From: Prosthecochloris ethylica
GTDB taxonomy: Bacteria > Bacteroidota > Chlorobiia > Chlorobiales > Chlorobiaceae
Length of the DNA: 64,000 bases
Strand: one strand, 5' to 3'
NCBI RefSeq assembly: GCF_015234275.1
Contig: NZ_JADGII010000005.1
Shown: piece after piece, positions 1 to 9,540 of the stretch
Position numbering within the stretch: the stretch's first letter is position 1
How the letters are laid out: every line of letters starts with the position of its first letter
Position numbers and translations under genes: made by a program
Notes under the pieces: model-generated
What the model was told of the DNA's origin: nothing
What the model saw: the letters and a program-made list of their open reading frames with translations, nothing else
Databases searched by the model: none

Positions 1-1
1 C

Positions 2-295
2 TGGGACACCTCCGACGGTGTGCTCGACAAGCTTGTCGAAGAAATCGCCGAACTGCGCGACGCCTCGACGCCTGAAGAACAGGAAGCGGAATTCGGCGAC
101 CTGCTCTTTACGATCGTCAATTTCAGCCGACACCTGCACACCAATCCCGAAGACGCCCTGCGAAAGGCAACCAACAGGTTCATGCACCGTTTCAACCTGG
201 TCGAGCAGATGGTCCGGCAGTCCGGCAGAAACTGGCGGGAGTTCAGCCCGGACGAACTGGATGAATTTTGGGAACGGGCCAAAAACCAGAGATAA
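2..295 (+). CDS. mazG: MazG nucleoside triphosphate pyrophosphohydrolase, 3' part
   Basis: The reading frame is open at the left window edge, so only the last ~97 residues are present. The visible part has the MazG pattern: a helix with LVEEIAELRD followed after a short gap by EAEFGDLLFTIVN, which supplies the paired acidic residues that bind Mg2+ in MazG/all-alpha NTP-PPases, then SRHLHTNPEDALRKATNRFMHRF. MazG hydrolyses (d)NTPs to monophosphates and pyrophosphate and acts as a cytosolic house-cleaning enzyme. The N-terminal half and the start lie outside the window. The next gene follows on the same strand after about 90 bp. Family assignment is firm; substrate preference cannot be read from this fragment. 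Confidence 0.88.
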   Translation, partial: WDTSDGVLDKLVEEIAELRDASTPEEQEAEFGDLLFTIVNFSRHLHTNPEDALRKATNRFMHRFNLVEQMVRQSGRNWREFSPDELDEFWERAKNQR

Positions 296-386
296 CCCGT
301 ATATTGATGGCAGGAGCCGCCTGAACCCTTTTGCCGAGTGTTCCGGGTACTCCATGTTCCCCCAGGAACACGAAAACCCTACGGCC

Positions 387-2066
387 ATGACACACTGCCA
401 TCGATCCGACCCGCAATACCGCTCGCCCTCAGCGCGACGTATGACAGCAGGAATCTTCCTTGCCGTGCTCGTCACCACACTCTTCCTGCCCTTCGCACTG
501 CAGGGTCAGCAGCTCGAACTGCTGCCCCGCCTGTCAACGCCACAGCAACGCCTACTCCCCCCGTCGCGGACCAGCGTACGCATCTGGGACGGACGCGGCG
601 AACGGGGAAAGGAGCACTTCCAGTGCCTCGAAAACGTGCGCATTTCCCTGCCGTCAACAGAAAAAATGAGGCAGTGGTGGATCCTCTGGTCAACCGGGGA
701 AACCGGCTTTTCACGCGCCATCTGCCAGTTGTCGATGTTTCCGTTCCCGGAAACCGTCGACAACTGGAGATCTCCCCCGGGACTGCTGCACAGCGAACCT
801 ATCGGCACGATCTCCGGAACCGGCGACCAACAGCTCTTTGCGATCAACCTTGCTGCCCTCCTGCCGAAAGGTGAAAAAGCTTCACCGCAGCAAACCGTTT
901 CACCCGGCTCGTTTTCACTCTCCGCCCGCAATCCCCGGTTTACAGAGAAACCGAAAGCGACGTTACAGCTCAAACAACGCCCCGTACTCGAGCAGAAGCC
1001 TCATTTAGCAATGCATCTTACCAGCATCAGGCCTCGCGCATTCTCGTTTTACGTCCGCATCATCACGCTCAACAGCAACGGAGAACTGGCTGCCCAGCCA
1101 TCCAGACCAGCCGTGCTCCACCTCAGCACTCCTGGCCCGTCGAATGTCACATGGTATGGCGACCCGTCACGTGATGCCTATGAACACCAGGAGCCGCATG
1201 CCCCAACCGTCAGGATTGATGGCTATGAACCATTCCGCCCGTGGCAGAGCGACTGGAGCCGCCACTTCATTGTCACCAGAGACATGCCGCTCCTCGGCTA
1301 CGAGAAAGGGGAACGGATATTCATCCCCCGCGATGACGGCTCGAAAAGCGGCTGGGAGGCCGTGACCGATGCCCTGGGCAATCTTGCGGGATTCGTTGCA
1401 GACAGCATCAGCAGGGTTGGCGACGCCTACAACAGCCTGAAACAGAAAGCACTGGACCTTGCCATCTCACTGGCAAAAAATACCGTGGGATGCGGCAGCA
1501 CCTGCCAGCAGGCGTTTTCGTTCGGACTCGATTACGGCCTTGCCGCCATGGGCATGCCTCCGTCGATCCCTGATTTCGAAGCCATGATGAGCATGGGCAA
1601 AGACTACCTGGTGGCGGAAATCGCGTCAGAAGTCTCTCCCTACCTTTCGGAAAAAGAGGTGTCCAGGGCTATCGATTATTTCGAATCAGAAGTACGCAAC
1701 ACGGCAGATCATGGAAAAAGCGGTAACGAGTGGCTGAAGCTGGATCCCGATTTCCAGTACCGTGACGCTATCCTGACTCTGGCGGTCACCAACCCGACAG
1801 CGAAAACGACAGACAGGATCAGTTGCAGAATCAGCCAGTTTCACGAGGTCTTCGACTTTCCCATGGAACCGAAAGACTACTACATCTCCATCCCCCCTCT
1901 CAAGCCGGGACAGTCGATGCAGATACCGGTCATGCTCAGGCCGAACAACATCCAGTGCAATAATGGCAAGGGGATGCTGATGAACGAATGGAACGCGCTG
2001 ATGAAGAAAGGAGTCCTGCTCCGGGTCTACCCGGGCAGCAACGAACAGATTATTGTCAGCCAGTGA
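387..2066 (+). CDS. Large exported protein of unknown function
   Basis: I do not recognise this protein (about 559 residues). A hydrophobic stretch MTAGIFLAVLVTTLFLPFA followed by LQGQQ looks like a signal peptide, so it is probably exported. ATG codons at 354, 387 and 441 are all in frame and none has a convincing ribosome binding site; 387 is a compromise and 441 gives the most compact signal peptide. The frame stays open further upstream, but that part merely overlaps mazG and is not credible coding. The central region has a beta-rich, fibronectin-III-like stretch (FYVRIITLNSNGELAAQPSRP). The C-terminal third is more helical, with a CGSTCQQAF segment. It ends exactly where the convergent esterase gene ends. 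Function unknown. Confidence 0.7.
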   Translation: MTHCHRSDPQYRSPSARRMTAGIFLAVLVTTLFLPFALQGQQLELLPRLSTPQQRLLPPSRTSVRIWDGRGERGKEHFQCLENVRISLPSTEKMRQWWILWSTGETGFSRAICQLSMFPFPETVDNWRSPPGLLHSEPIGTISGTGDQQLFAINLAALLPKGEKASPQQTVSPGSFSLSARNPRFTEKPKATLQLKQRPVLEQKPHLAMHLTSIRPRAFSFYVRIITLNSNGELAAQPSRPAVLHLSTPGPSNVTWYGDPSRDAYEHQEPHAPTVRIDGYEPFRPWQSDWSRHFIVTRDMPLLGYEKGERIFIPRDDGSKSGWEAVTDALGNLAGFVADSISRVGDAYNSLKQKALDLAISLAKNTVGCGSTCQQAFSFGLDYGLAAMGMPPSIPDFEAMMSMGKDYLVAEIASEVSPYLSEKEVSRAIDYFESEVRNTADHGKSGNEWLKLDPDFQYRDAILTLAVTNPTAKTTDRISCRISQFHEVFDFPMEPKDYYISIPPLKPGQSMQIPVMLRPNNIQCNNGKGMLMNEWNALMKKGVLLRVYPGSNEQIIVSQ

Positions 2067-2723
2067 TCATCTGATGGAACGGAGAAAGCTGGAAGCGGCA
2101 TCGATATACTCCCCGCTGCAGACGTGGGATGCATCGTACACCACGGTCCCGCCAGCGACCCCGGCTGCCGTCAGCCGCGCCTCGTCCCGGCTGAACCGCT
2201 CAGGCGTGTAGAGCGGGTCGCGCCTGCCCCTGGCAAGATGCACCCGGCGAAGCCTCTCCAGGGCACCGTACTCAGCTGGAACGTCACCACCACAGAGCAT
2301 GACAGCGGCCGGGGCCCGTTCTGCGAGCAGCGCCGTCCTGACGGCCATGGCCGTCCCCTGTGAAAATCCGTGCAGCACCAGCGTGGAATCGAGCGGGTAG
2401 CGGTCATGGAGTTCCTCCAGGACCGCGTTGACATAGCTGAGATTCTCCCCGATACGCAGTTGCCGGTTCCGGCTGGTCATCCAGCTGCAGCCATACCTGC
2501 CTCCACGGGCATAGAACTGGTGCAGTGCCTCGGGAGCACAGCAGCACCAGCCGGAACCGGCAGCGATCCCCCGCAGCACATCCAGTTCATCCTCTGCAGT
2601 CTGACCGTAGCCGTGAAACCCCAGCAGAAGAGGAAACGGGCCCTTACCGTCAGGAATATCGACAAGGTAACGCCCGCAGATAGAAACGGAGATATGTGAT
2701 TCGTGAGTCAAGCGCTGATTCAT
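2067..2723 (-). CDS. Alpha/beta-hydrolase, phospholipase/carboxylesterase family
   Basis: This 218-residue protein has the alpha/beta-hydrolase fold signature. LLGFHGYGQT forms the oxyanion-hole region, LHGFSQGTAM carries the nucleophilic serine in a G-x-S-x-G elbow, ARGRRDPLYTPER supplies the acid, and ASHVCSGEYI supplies the histidine. This matches the phospholipase/carboxylesterase (YpfH-like) family of small cytosolic esterases. There is no signal peptide. The natural substrate cannot be inferred. The gene is convergent with the exported-protein gene, the two stop codons being directly adjacent, and its upstream side faces the repeat-filled intergenic region. Confidence 0.8.
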   Translation of the reverse strand: MNQRLTHESHISVSICGRYLVDIPDGKGPFPLLLGFHGYGQTAEDELDVLRGIAAGSGWCCCAPEALHQFYARGGRYGCSWMTSRNRQLRIGENLSYVNAVLEELHDRYPLDSTLVLHGFSQGTAMAVRTALLAERAPAAVMLCGGDVPAEYGALERLRRVHLARGRRDPLYTPERFSRDEARLTAAGVAGGTVVYDASHVCSGEYIDAASSFLRSIR

Positions 2724-2768
2724 CTCTTTTCCGTTTTTTCCACAACCCCTTCAACATCTCCCCGCCAC

Positions 2769-2787
2769 GGGTCAGCGCCGCTGACCC
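2769..2787. repeat. Palindrome GGGTCAGC-GCC-GCTGACCC
   Basis: Perfect 8-bp inverted arms around a 3-base loop, followed by CTAC. It has the same architecture as the palindromes at 3407-3425 and 19498-19516, with matched (compensatory) changes in both arms. It lies in the non-coding DNA between the esterase and the ATPase gene. Confidence 0.7.
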
Positions 2788-2825
2788 CTACAGAAGACAG
2801 GGCAAAAGTAAAACGCCCCAAAGAT

Positions 2826-3371
2826 CGGCAATCAGCAGCAGGCATGCATCAACGCCCGCACCAAACCCCTCACTAATCAACGAATGTCCGCGGCGCTTGC
2901 CAAACCCAAACAATCAATTCGCGTTAATTCGCGAAATCCACGGACAGTCTGGAACCAAATCAGTGAAAATCCGTGTCATCTGTGGGCAAATGAACGCTCC
3001 CCCGGTTCGGCAATCAGCAGCAGGCATGCATCAACGCCCGCACCAAACCCCTCATTAATCAACGAATGTCCGCGGCGCTTGCCAAACCCAACCAATCAAT
3101 TCGCGTTAATTCGCAAAATCCGCGGACAGTCTGGAATCAAATCAGTGAAAATCCGTGTAATCTGTGGGCAAATGAACGCTCCCCCGGTTCGGCAATCAGC
3201 AGCAGGCATGCATCAACGCCCGCACCAAACCCCTCATTAATCAACGAATGTCCGCGGCGCTTGCCAAACCCAACCAATCAATTCGCGTTAATTCGCAAAA
3301 TCCGCGGACAGTCTGGAATCAAATCAGTGAAAATCCGTGTAATCTGTGGGCAAATGAACGCTCCCCCGGTT
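2826..3371. repeat. Three tandem copies of a 182-bp unit
   Basis: The units begin at 2826, 3008 and 3190, each exactly 182 bp apart. Copies 2 and 3 are identical as read here. Copy 1 differs from them at about six positions. A fourth copy starts at 3372 but diverges within about 15 bases. Each unit contains an AATCAGTGAAAATCCGTGT stretch. Open frames run through the array, but since 182 is not a multiple of three each copy is read in a different frame, so the array is taken as non-coding. The whole 2724-3508 interval holds no credible gene. Confidence 0.95.
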
Positions 3372-3406
3372 CGGCGATCAACCTCAGGCATGCACCATCC
3401 CCGTAG

Positions 3407-3425
3407 GGGCGAGCGGTGCTCGCCC
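3407..3425. repeat. Palindrome GGGCGAGC-GGT-GCTCGCCC
   Basis: Perfect 8-bp inverted arms with a 3-base loop, preceded by CCCCGTA. The same arms occur at 19498-19516. It sits just downstream of the 182-bp repeat array. Confidence 0.75.
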
Positions 3426-3508
3426 GCGACGAACCCCGCCAACAGATAAACATCCCCGGCGCATGCCACCACAACACATCATCCCGCATTTTCCGGTCAC
3501 CGGTCTCC

Positions 3509-6151
3509 CTATCTTTTCCGGCCACCATTCACGATCTGCTTTTTGAACACCACATCGGCCATGACAAGCGAGAGGCTCACGAGAACAATCAGTCCCCAGT
3601 CCCGGACGGACAGCGGAACCACATGGAATGCATCGGCAAGCGGCGAATAGATCACGAGAACCTGCAGGAGCAGTGAAACCGCTACCGCCCCAAGAAGCCA
3701 GGGGTTGGAAAGCAGCCCCATCGCAAACAGGTTCTGACGCTCCGAACGGGCCTGGAAGGCGTTGACCATCTCGAACACCACAAGCGCTGTAAACGCCATG
3801 GTCGAAGCGTACAGATACGTGCTGCCGTCACCATCGAGCGACGCTCCCCAGCTCCACCCGGCAGAGAGCAGCACGAAGAGATACAGACCCAGCGAACCGA
3901 CAGTGATGACCGTGCTCATCACCGCAAGCCGCAGCACCATGGGACGATTGACGATAAACGACGATTTTTCCATCGGCGGGCGTTTCATGATATCAGGGGC
4001 ACGGGGTTCGAACCCGAGGGCCAGGGCAGGCAGGCCGTCGGTAATCAGGTTGACCCAGAGAATCTGGATAGCCACCAGCGGCAGTTTCAGCCCCGCAAGC
4101 ACGGCCAGCACGATAATCATGATCTCGCTGATATTGCTCGACAGCAGGAAAAACACGAACTTGCGCAGGTTGTCGAAAATCGACCGTCCTTCTTCGACCG
4201 CCCGGACAATCGAGGCAAAGTTGTCGTCCATCAGCACCATGGTCGAGGCTTCACGGGCAACGTCGGTACCGCCCCGGCCCATCGCCACCCCGATATCGGC
4301 CTGCCGGAGGGCAGGCGCATCGTTCACGCCGTCACCGGTCATCGCGACAACATGATCCTTTTCCTGCAGGGCTTCGACAATTCGGATTTTCTGCTCGGGA
4401 CTGACGCGGGCAAAAATCGAGATCTCCTCGACAATCCCGACGAGATCACCGGCACTCTCGAGTTCACTGCCGGTCATCGCCTGCCCGGTGATGCCGAGCT
4501 CGCGTCCGATCGCTTCTGCGGTCAGCTTCTGATCACCGGTAATCATCACCACCTTGATGCCCGCCTCCCGACATCGGGCCACCGCATCGATCACCTCGGG
4601 ACGGGGTGGATCGTTCATCGCCTGCAGCCCGGTAAAAATCAGCCCTTCTTCACGAAACTCGTGCTCCGTCCTGACCGGTTTCCAGGCGAACCCGAGCACG
4701 CGGAGCGCGGAGGATGCAAAGGCTTCATTGCGACGAAGAATCTCACGCCGCTGTGCCTCGTCGAGCGGCTCAGGGCTGCCGTCCTTCATGATGGACGAAC
4801 AGTGCTCCAGCAGCACGTCAGGCGCGCCCTTGGTGTACATCACCCGGCCATCCTGCTGGTCCTCGTGCAGTGTCGACATCATCTTGCGCGTGGAATCAAA
4901 ACCGATCTCATCGACCCTGGGCGACTCCCGGCCGAGAGCCATGGGCTCGAACCCGTTATTCTTTGCCGACATCAGCAAGGCGGCTTCGGTCGGGTCGCCA
5001 AAGATCTCTCCATCATCTTCCAGCCGGGCGTCGTTGCACAAGGCGCCGATCCTGAGCATCAGTGAAAGCTCCGGCGTCATGCCGCTTTCAGGATGTCCGT
5101 CACGGAAGGGAACCTCGCGGCCGCTGACATACACCTTGCGGACACTCATACGGTTCATGGTCATCGTACCGGTCTTGTCGGAACAGATCACCGATGAAGA
5201 ACCGAGCGTCTCGATCGAGGGCAGGTGACGCACGATAGCGTTGCTCCTGACCATCTTCTGCACCCCGCGGGCAAGGGTCAGGGCCACGACCGCAGGAAGC
5301 CCTTCGGGAATAGCGGCGACAGCGAGGCTGATCGAGGTCTTGAATGTTTCGAGAAGCTCTCCGCCGGCCCACCAGGTGAGGAAAAAAATCAGGGCGGAGG
5401 CCGCCATGACCACCAGGGCGAGACGGCGTGAAAAATGGTTGAGTTTTTTCTGCAGCGGGCTTTTGCGGCTGTCCTCGTCTTCAGCGAGCAGCTCCGCGAT
5501 CCGGCCGATCTCGGTGTGCATTCCGGTATCGGTCACGACAGCACGGGCACGTCCGCGAGCGACAAGGGTCCCTGAATACACCATGTTGGAGCGTTCGGCT
5601 AACGGTACGTCACCCTCGCGTGGTTCGGTGTTCTTGGCGACCGGGGCGGACTCCCCCGTGAGCATGGCCTCCTGCGTCTCCACGTTCATGGCCTCCACCA
5701 GGCGAGCGTCTGCCGGAACGCGATCACCGGTTTCGAGCAGGACCAGGTCGCCCGGAACAAGACGGGATGTTTCGATTTTCTGCAGGCGGCCGTCGCGCAT
5801 CACCCTGGCCTGGAGCCCGGAAATTTTCTTCAGCTCGCCAAGCGCTTTTTCCGCACGGAATTCCTGCAAAAAACCGATCAGGGCGTTGGCCACAAGAATG
5901 AAGGCAATGATCTCGCTCTCGAGCACATCGCCGAGAAACAGCGATACCACGACCGCGAACAGAAGCAGCCAGACCAGCACGCTGTTGAACTGCTGCAGAA
6001 ACAGCTTCCAGACTGAAATCCGCTCTTCTTCACGCAACCGGTTCTCACCGTATTCCTGCAGGCGGCGTTCTGCTTCGGAACTGCTGAGCCCGTCGTTGGA
6101 CGAGCCCAGAGCCGACATCACCTCCTGAACCGTATCGTTGAAGGCCTTCAT
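3509..6151 (-). CDS. P-type cation-transporting ATPase (Ca2+-ATPase-like)
   Basis: This 880-residue integral membrane pump has every P-type ATPase landmark. There is an N-terminal cation-ATPase domain and a membrane hairpin at about residues 55-97. The actuator domain carries TGES (about 165-168). The fourth membrane segment has PEGLP (about 282-286). The phosphorylation site is SDKTGTM, with Asp at about 325. The hinge motif is TGDGVNDAP. A C-terminal block of membrane helices contains NLITDGLPALALGFEP. The PEGLP motif plus the acidic/Asn residues of NLITDG resemble SERCA/PMCA-type Ca2+ pumps rather than heavy-metal P1B pumps, since no N-terminal CxxC domain or CPC motif is present. ATP-driven Ca2+ export is the best guess; Na+ or another cation remains possible. 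It appears to be monocistronic. Confidence 0.92.
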   Translation of the reverse strand: MKAFNDTVQEVMSALGSSNDGLSSSEAERRLQEYGENRLREEERISVWKLFLQQFNSVLVWLLLFAVVVSLFLGDVLESEIIAFILVANALIGFLQEFRAEKALGELKKISGLQARVMRDGRLQKIETSRLVPGDLVLLETGDRVPADARLVEAMNVETQEAMLTGESAPVAKNTEPREGDVPLAERSNMVYSGTLVARGRARAVVTDTGMHTEIGRIAELLAEDEDSRKSPLQKKLNHFSRRLALVVMAASALIFFLTWWAGGELLETFKTSISLAVAAIPEGLPAVVALTLARGVQKMVRSNAIVRHLPSIETLGSSSVICSDKTGTMTMNRMSVRKVYVSGREVPFRDGHPESGMTPELSLMLRIGALCNDARLEDDGEIFGDPTEAALLMSAKNNGFEPMALGRESPRVDEIGFDSTRKMMSTLHEDQQDGRVMYTKGAPDVLLEHCSSIMKDGSPEPLDEAQRREILRRNEAFASSALRVLGFAWKPVRTEHEFREEGLIFTGLQAMNDPPRPEVIDAVARCREAGIKVVMITGDQKLTAEAIGRELGITGQAMTGSELESAGDLVGIVEEISIFARVSPEQKIRIVEALQEKDHVVAMTGDGVNDAPALRQADIGVAMGRGGTDVAREASTMVLMDDNFASIVRAVEEGRSIFDNLRKFVFFLLSSNISEIMIIVLAVLAGLKLPLVAIQILWVNLITDGLPALALGFEPRAPDIMKRPPMEKSSFIVNRPMVLRLAVMSTVITVGSLGLYLFVLLSAGWSWGASLDGDGSTYLYASTMAFTALVVFEMVNAFQARSERQNLFAMGLLSNPWLLGAVAVSLLLQVLVIYSPLADAFHVVPLSVRDWGLIVLVSLSLVMADVVFKKQIVNGGRKR

Positions 6152-6207
6152 TGCCTGTCATTCAGACGTTACGTCTCCCCGGCATAGCGCCGGCACACAG
6201 CGACAAG

Positions 6208-9200
6208 TCACAGATCGAGCAGCCGCTGCAGCCCTTTCAGGGCGATACCGACCCACTCCGGACGGTTGTTGAGTTCATAATTCAGTTCATATATCGCCTT
6301 GTCCATCAGGTATCCCTTCAGGAGCAGGTACTGTTCCTGCGGATCTTCGGGAATCAGCCCCCTGCCCTGCACCGCAGCAGCGTAGACATCATAGAAGTGC
6401 TGCCCGGTATAGAAGCTCCAGAGTTCAGCCCACGGCTCGAGTGTCTCGATATCTTCGGGACGGATGGAGCGGTCCTGGATCAGCACGTTGAAAGCCGCGT
6501 AATGGAACGAACGCATCATGCCTGCCAGGTCACGGAACACCGACCGCTTGATGCGCCGCTCGCTCAGCGAACGGGCAGGTTCACCCTCGAAATCGATAAT
6601 GACGAAATCACGGCCGGTATAGAGCACCTGGCCGAGATGATAGTCCCCGTGAATCCGTATTTTCGAAGCAAGGACCTTTCGGTTTTTGATATGCTCCAGC
6701 TGGCCGAGGATATCGCGCTCGTGAGCGAGAATGGTCCGTGCAAGCTCTTCATAGTCTTCCGGTATGGTTCTCAGCTGCTCCTTCAGCAGCACCATGCCAC
6801 GCTTGACCTGCTCCCGCATCGACTGATAGATCGAGCGCTGGTAGAGCGAGGTAAACGCTTCCGGAGCGAATTCAGGTCCAAGCGTATGGTCGGCGAGCGC
6901 CAGGTGCATCCCGGCAGTCCGCTCGGCAAGACGCGTCACCATGTCGAGATAGATCTCCCCGATCAGGCTGTGCATCACGTCCGGCATGTCAGCGCGCTCA
7001 CCGCCGGTCGACGGCAGCTGCGGCACCGCGGTCTCATCCTGCGGCATAGCGAGCACTTCCTCGTAAAAACGGTGAACGTAATGCAGGGTGACGGTCCAGG
7101 CGTCCCCTTCGTTAGGGATGTAGTTCTGGAGAATACCCATCGCATACTGATCACGGCGGCCGCGGGTGTAATTGAGCGATCCGAGATACGCCGGAGCGCT
7201 TTCGTAATCGGTCTGCTCGGTCAGTGCCCGGCAGATCTCGATCTCAGGCGACACCCCTGACGAAATCCTGCGGTACAGCTTCAGCGATAACGTGTGGCCG
7301 AACATGATCGAGGTATTGCTCTGCTCCGAACCGAAAAGCACGGATTCCAGCTCTTCCTCCTCCTCTTGCAGGTAGTGGTCGAGCTCCGCCCCGCGATCTG
7401 CGACAAGCCTGCCCGCATGCCCTTTCTGGCTTTTCCGGTCCAGAATCATCCCGAGCAGAAAGCGGTGAAACTCCTGCTGGAACACGGCATCGCAGAGAAA
7501 GCCTTTCTCATCACCGATTCTCACCATGCAGATCGCCTGTTTCAGGAACAGCGCGTCGTCTGTATCCAGCTGCTCTTCGGGGAGAAACGTCACCGGCAGC
7601 TGATAGATCTCGTTGTGCCCGCTCGCATAACTGACCTCTACGAGCAGGCAGCAGGTCTGCTGCAGTCCTTTGAACGGCAGCCGTTCACGGATGGTGGTGC
7701 GCAGGATCTTGCGGGCCTTGCCGCCGAACCATCTGCAGTTGCGCAGGTATTCGGGAAGCACTTTCGACTCCAGCCGTTCGAGCGGTTTGGCCGAGAACAG
7801 CGCTTCGAAGGACGAAGCCCGGGCAATCGACTTTTCAAGGTACCGGCGTGTTCCGGTCTCCTCTTCGCTCCTGATCAGCCGGAACCAGTAATACCCGTAA
7901 GGACCGAGCGTGACCATGTAGGGCCGGGATGTAATGCCGGGAAAACGCGTGAAGCTGAATACCTCTTCCGGAACACAGCCGTCAAATTCCGAAAGATCGA
8001 TTTCAGCGGCCTGCGCATTGCGGGAAAGATTGATAATGCAGAGCATGGTCTCATCCTCGTAGGTCCTGGTAAAGATCAGGACCTGCGGGTTGCGGGAATC
8101 GACAAACTCGATATCACCGCGGCTCAGCGCCTTGTAGCGGCGGGAAGTCGACAGCATGTGCCTGGTCCACCACAAGAGCGAGTTGATGCTGGTATCGTGC
8201 ACCTCGACGTTGACCGCTTCGTAATGGTATTCGGGATCGATGATTACCGGCAGCTGCAGCTGCTGGGGATTTGCCCGTGAAAAACCCGCATTGCGGTCGC
8301 CGTTCCACTGCATGGGGGTGCGCACACCGTCACGGTCACCAAGATAGAAGTTGTCCCCCATGCCGATCTCGTCGCCGTAGTAGAGCACCGGCGTTCCGGG
8401 AAGCGACAGCAGCATGATGTTCATCAGCTCGATCTTGCGCCGGTCGTTGGACATCAGCGGAGCGAGACGTCGCCGGATGCCGAGGTTGATTCGCGCCTTG
8501 GGGTCGTTGGCATAGACCCTGCGCATGTAGTCCCGCTCCTCGTCGGTCACCATCTCGAGGGTCAGTTCGTCATGGTTGCGCAGGAACGACGCCCACTGGC
8601 AGCTCTCGGGTATAGCGGGAGTCTGGTCGAGAATATCGATAATCGGAAACCGGTCCTCCATTTCCAGGGCCATGTACATCCTCGGCATGAGCGGAAAATG
8701 GAAATTCATATGGCACTCGTCACCGTCACCGAAATATTCAGCGGCATCTTCCGGCCACTGGTTGGCTTCGGCCAGCAGCATGCGGTTGGGATACTTTTCA
8801 TCGACATGCCTGCGCAGCCTGCGCAGAAATTCATGCGTACGGGGCAGGTTCTCACAGTTTGTCCCCTCCTCCTCGTACAGGTACGGCACCGCATCGAGGC
8901 GCAGGCCGTCGACCCCCATCTCGAGCCAGTAGTCCAGTACCTTGTAGAGTGCTTTTTCGACCTCCGGGTTCTCGAAGTTCAGGTCCGGCTGATGGTGGTA
9001 GAACCGGTGCCAGTAATACTGGCCGGCAACCGGGTCCCATGTCCAGTTCGACGCTTCGAAGTCCTGGAAGATAATGCGTGTTTCGGCGTATTTCTGCGGG
9101 TCGTCCGACCACACATAGAAATCCCGCTCGACAGATCCCCGGGGAGCCCGCCGTGCACGCTGGAACCACTCGTGCTGGTCCGAGGTATGGTTGATGACCA

Positions 9201-9522
9201 GCTCGGTGATCACGTTCAGGCCACGCTCGTGGGCTTCCTCGAGAAAGGCCCTGAAATCGTCGATCGTACCGTAATCGGGATTGACCTCCATGTAGTCTGC
9301 AATGTCGTAGCCGTCATCGCGCAGGGGTGAAGGGTAGAACGGCAGCAGCCAGATCGCCGTTATCCCGAGGCTCTCGAGATAGGGAAGCTTCCTTCGAAGG
9401 CCCTCGAAATCCCCGATACCGTCATTGTTGCTGTCAAAAAAGGTCTTGACATGTGCCTCGTAGATAATGGCATCCTTGTACCACTCCGGCTCAGGCTGAT
9501 AGATTGAACGTTTTTTCGGCAT
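6208..9522 (-). CDS. treS: Trehalose synthase / maltokinase fusion (TreS-Mak)
   Basis: This 1104-residue protein has two parts. Residues ~1-560 are a GH13 trehalose synthase (maltose alpha-D-glucosyltransferase) that interconverts trehalose and maltose. Its catalytic motifs are DGLRLDAVPYLYEEEG (nucleophile Asp), LLAEANQWPED (acid/base Glu) and FLRNHDELTLE (transition-state Asp). Residues ~600-1104 are a maltokinase with an aminoglycoside-phosphotransferase-like fold, shown by HGDYHLGQVL and IIDFEGEP; it phosphorylates maltose to maltose-1-phosphate. The start is an ATG. The gene lies 18 bp downstream of glgE on the same strand, so the two form an operon that makes and then polymerises maltose-1-phosphate. 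Length agrees with known TreS-Mak (Pep2) fusions. Confidence 0.95.
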   Translation of the reverse strand: MPKKRSIYQPEPEWYKDAIIYEAHVKTFFDSNNDGIGDFEGLRRKLPYLESLGITAIWLLPFYPSPLRDDGYDIADYMEVNPDYGTIDDFRAFLEEAHERGLNVITELVINHTSDQHEWFQRARRAPRGSVERDFYVWSDDPQKYAETRIIFQDFEASNWTWDPVAGQYYWHRFYHHQPDLNFENPEVEKALYKVLDYWLEMGVDGLRLDAVPYLYEEEGTNCENLPRTHEFLRRLRRHVDEKYPNRMLLAEANQWPEDAAEYFGDGDECHMNFHFPLMPRMYMALEMEDRFPIIDILDQTPAIPESCQWASFLRNHDELTLEMVTDEERDYMRRVYANDPKARINLGIRRRLAPLMSNDRRKIELMNIMLLSLPGTPVLYYGDEIGMGDNFYLGDRDGVRTPMQWNGDRNAGFSRANPQQLQLPVIIDPEYHYEAVNVEVHDTSINSLLWWTRHMLSTSRRYKALSRGDIEFVDSRNPQVLIFTRTYEDETMLCIINLSRNAQAAEIDLSEFDGCVPEEVFSFTRFPGITSRPYMVTLGPYGYYWFRLIRSEEETGTRRYLEKSIARASSFEALFSAKPLERLESKVLPEYLRNCRWFGGKARKILRTTIRERLPFKGLQQTCCLLVEVSYASGHNEIYQLPVTFLPEEQLDTDDALFLKQAICMVRIGDEKGFLCDAVFQQEFHRFLLGMILDRKSQKGHAGRLVADRGAELDHYLQEEEEELESVLFGSEQSNTSIMFGHTLSLKLYRRISSGVSPEIEICRALTEQTDYESAPAYLGSLNYTRGRRDQYAMGILQNYIPNEGDAWTVTLHYVHRFYEEVLAMPQDETAVPQLPSTGGERADMPDVMHSLIGEIYLDMVTRLAERTAGMHLALADHTLGPEFAPEAFTSLYQRSIYQSMREQVKRGMVLLKEQLRTIPEDYEELARTILAHERDILGQLEHIKNRKVLASKIRIHGDYHLGQVLYTGRDFVIIDFEGEPARSLSERRIKRSVFRDLAGMMRSFHYAAFNVLIQDRSIRPEDIETLEPWAELWSFYTGQHFYDVYAAAVQGRGLIPEDPQEQYLLLKGYLMDKAIYELNYELNNRPEWVGIALKGLQRLLDL

Positions 9523-9540
9523 AGAAACCCGGAAAAAAAA

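Noticed and set aside
2826..3371. Possible CRISPR array
   Set aside because: The period is 182 bp with no spacer-repeat pattern, and there are no cas genes.
2696..3449. Overlapping open frames encoding repeated peptide blocks in the 182-bp array
   Set aside because: They occur only because each unit is free of stops in some frame. The 182-bp period shifts the frame between copies and there is no start or ribosome binding context.
4003..4030. GGTTCGAACCC resembling a tRNA T-arm
   Set aside because: It lies inside the ATPase coding sequence and has no cloverleaf around it.
5241..6128. Long open frame antisense to the ATPase gene
   Set aside because: It mirrors GC-rich codon structure of the real gene and has no family features.
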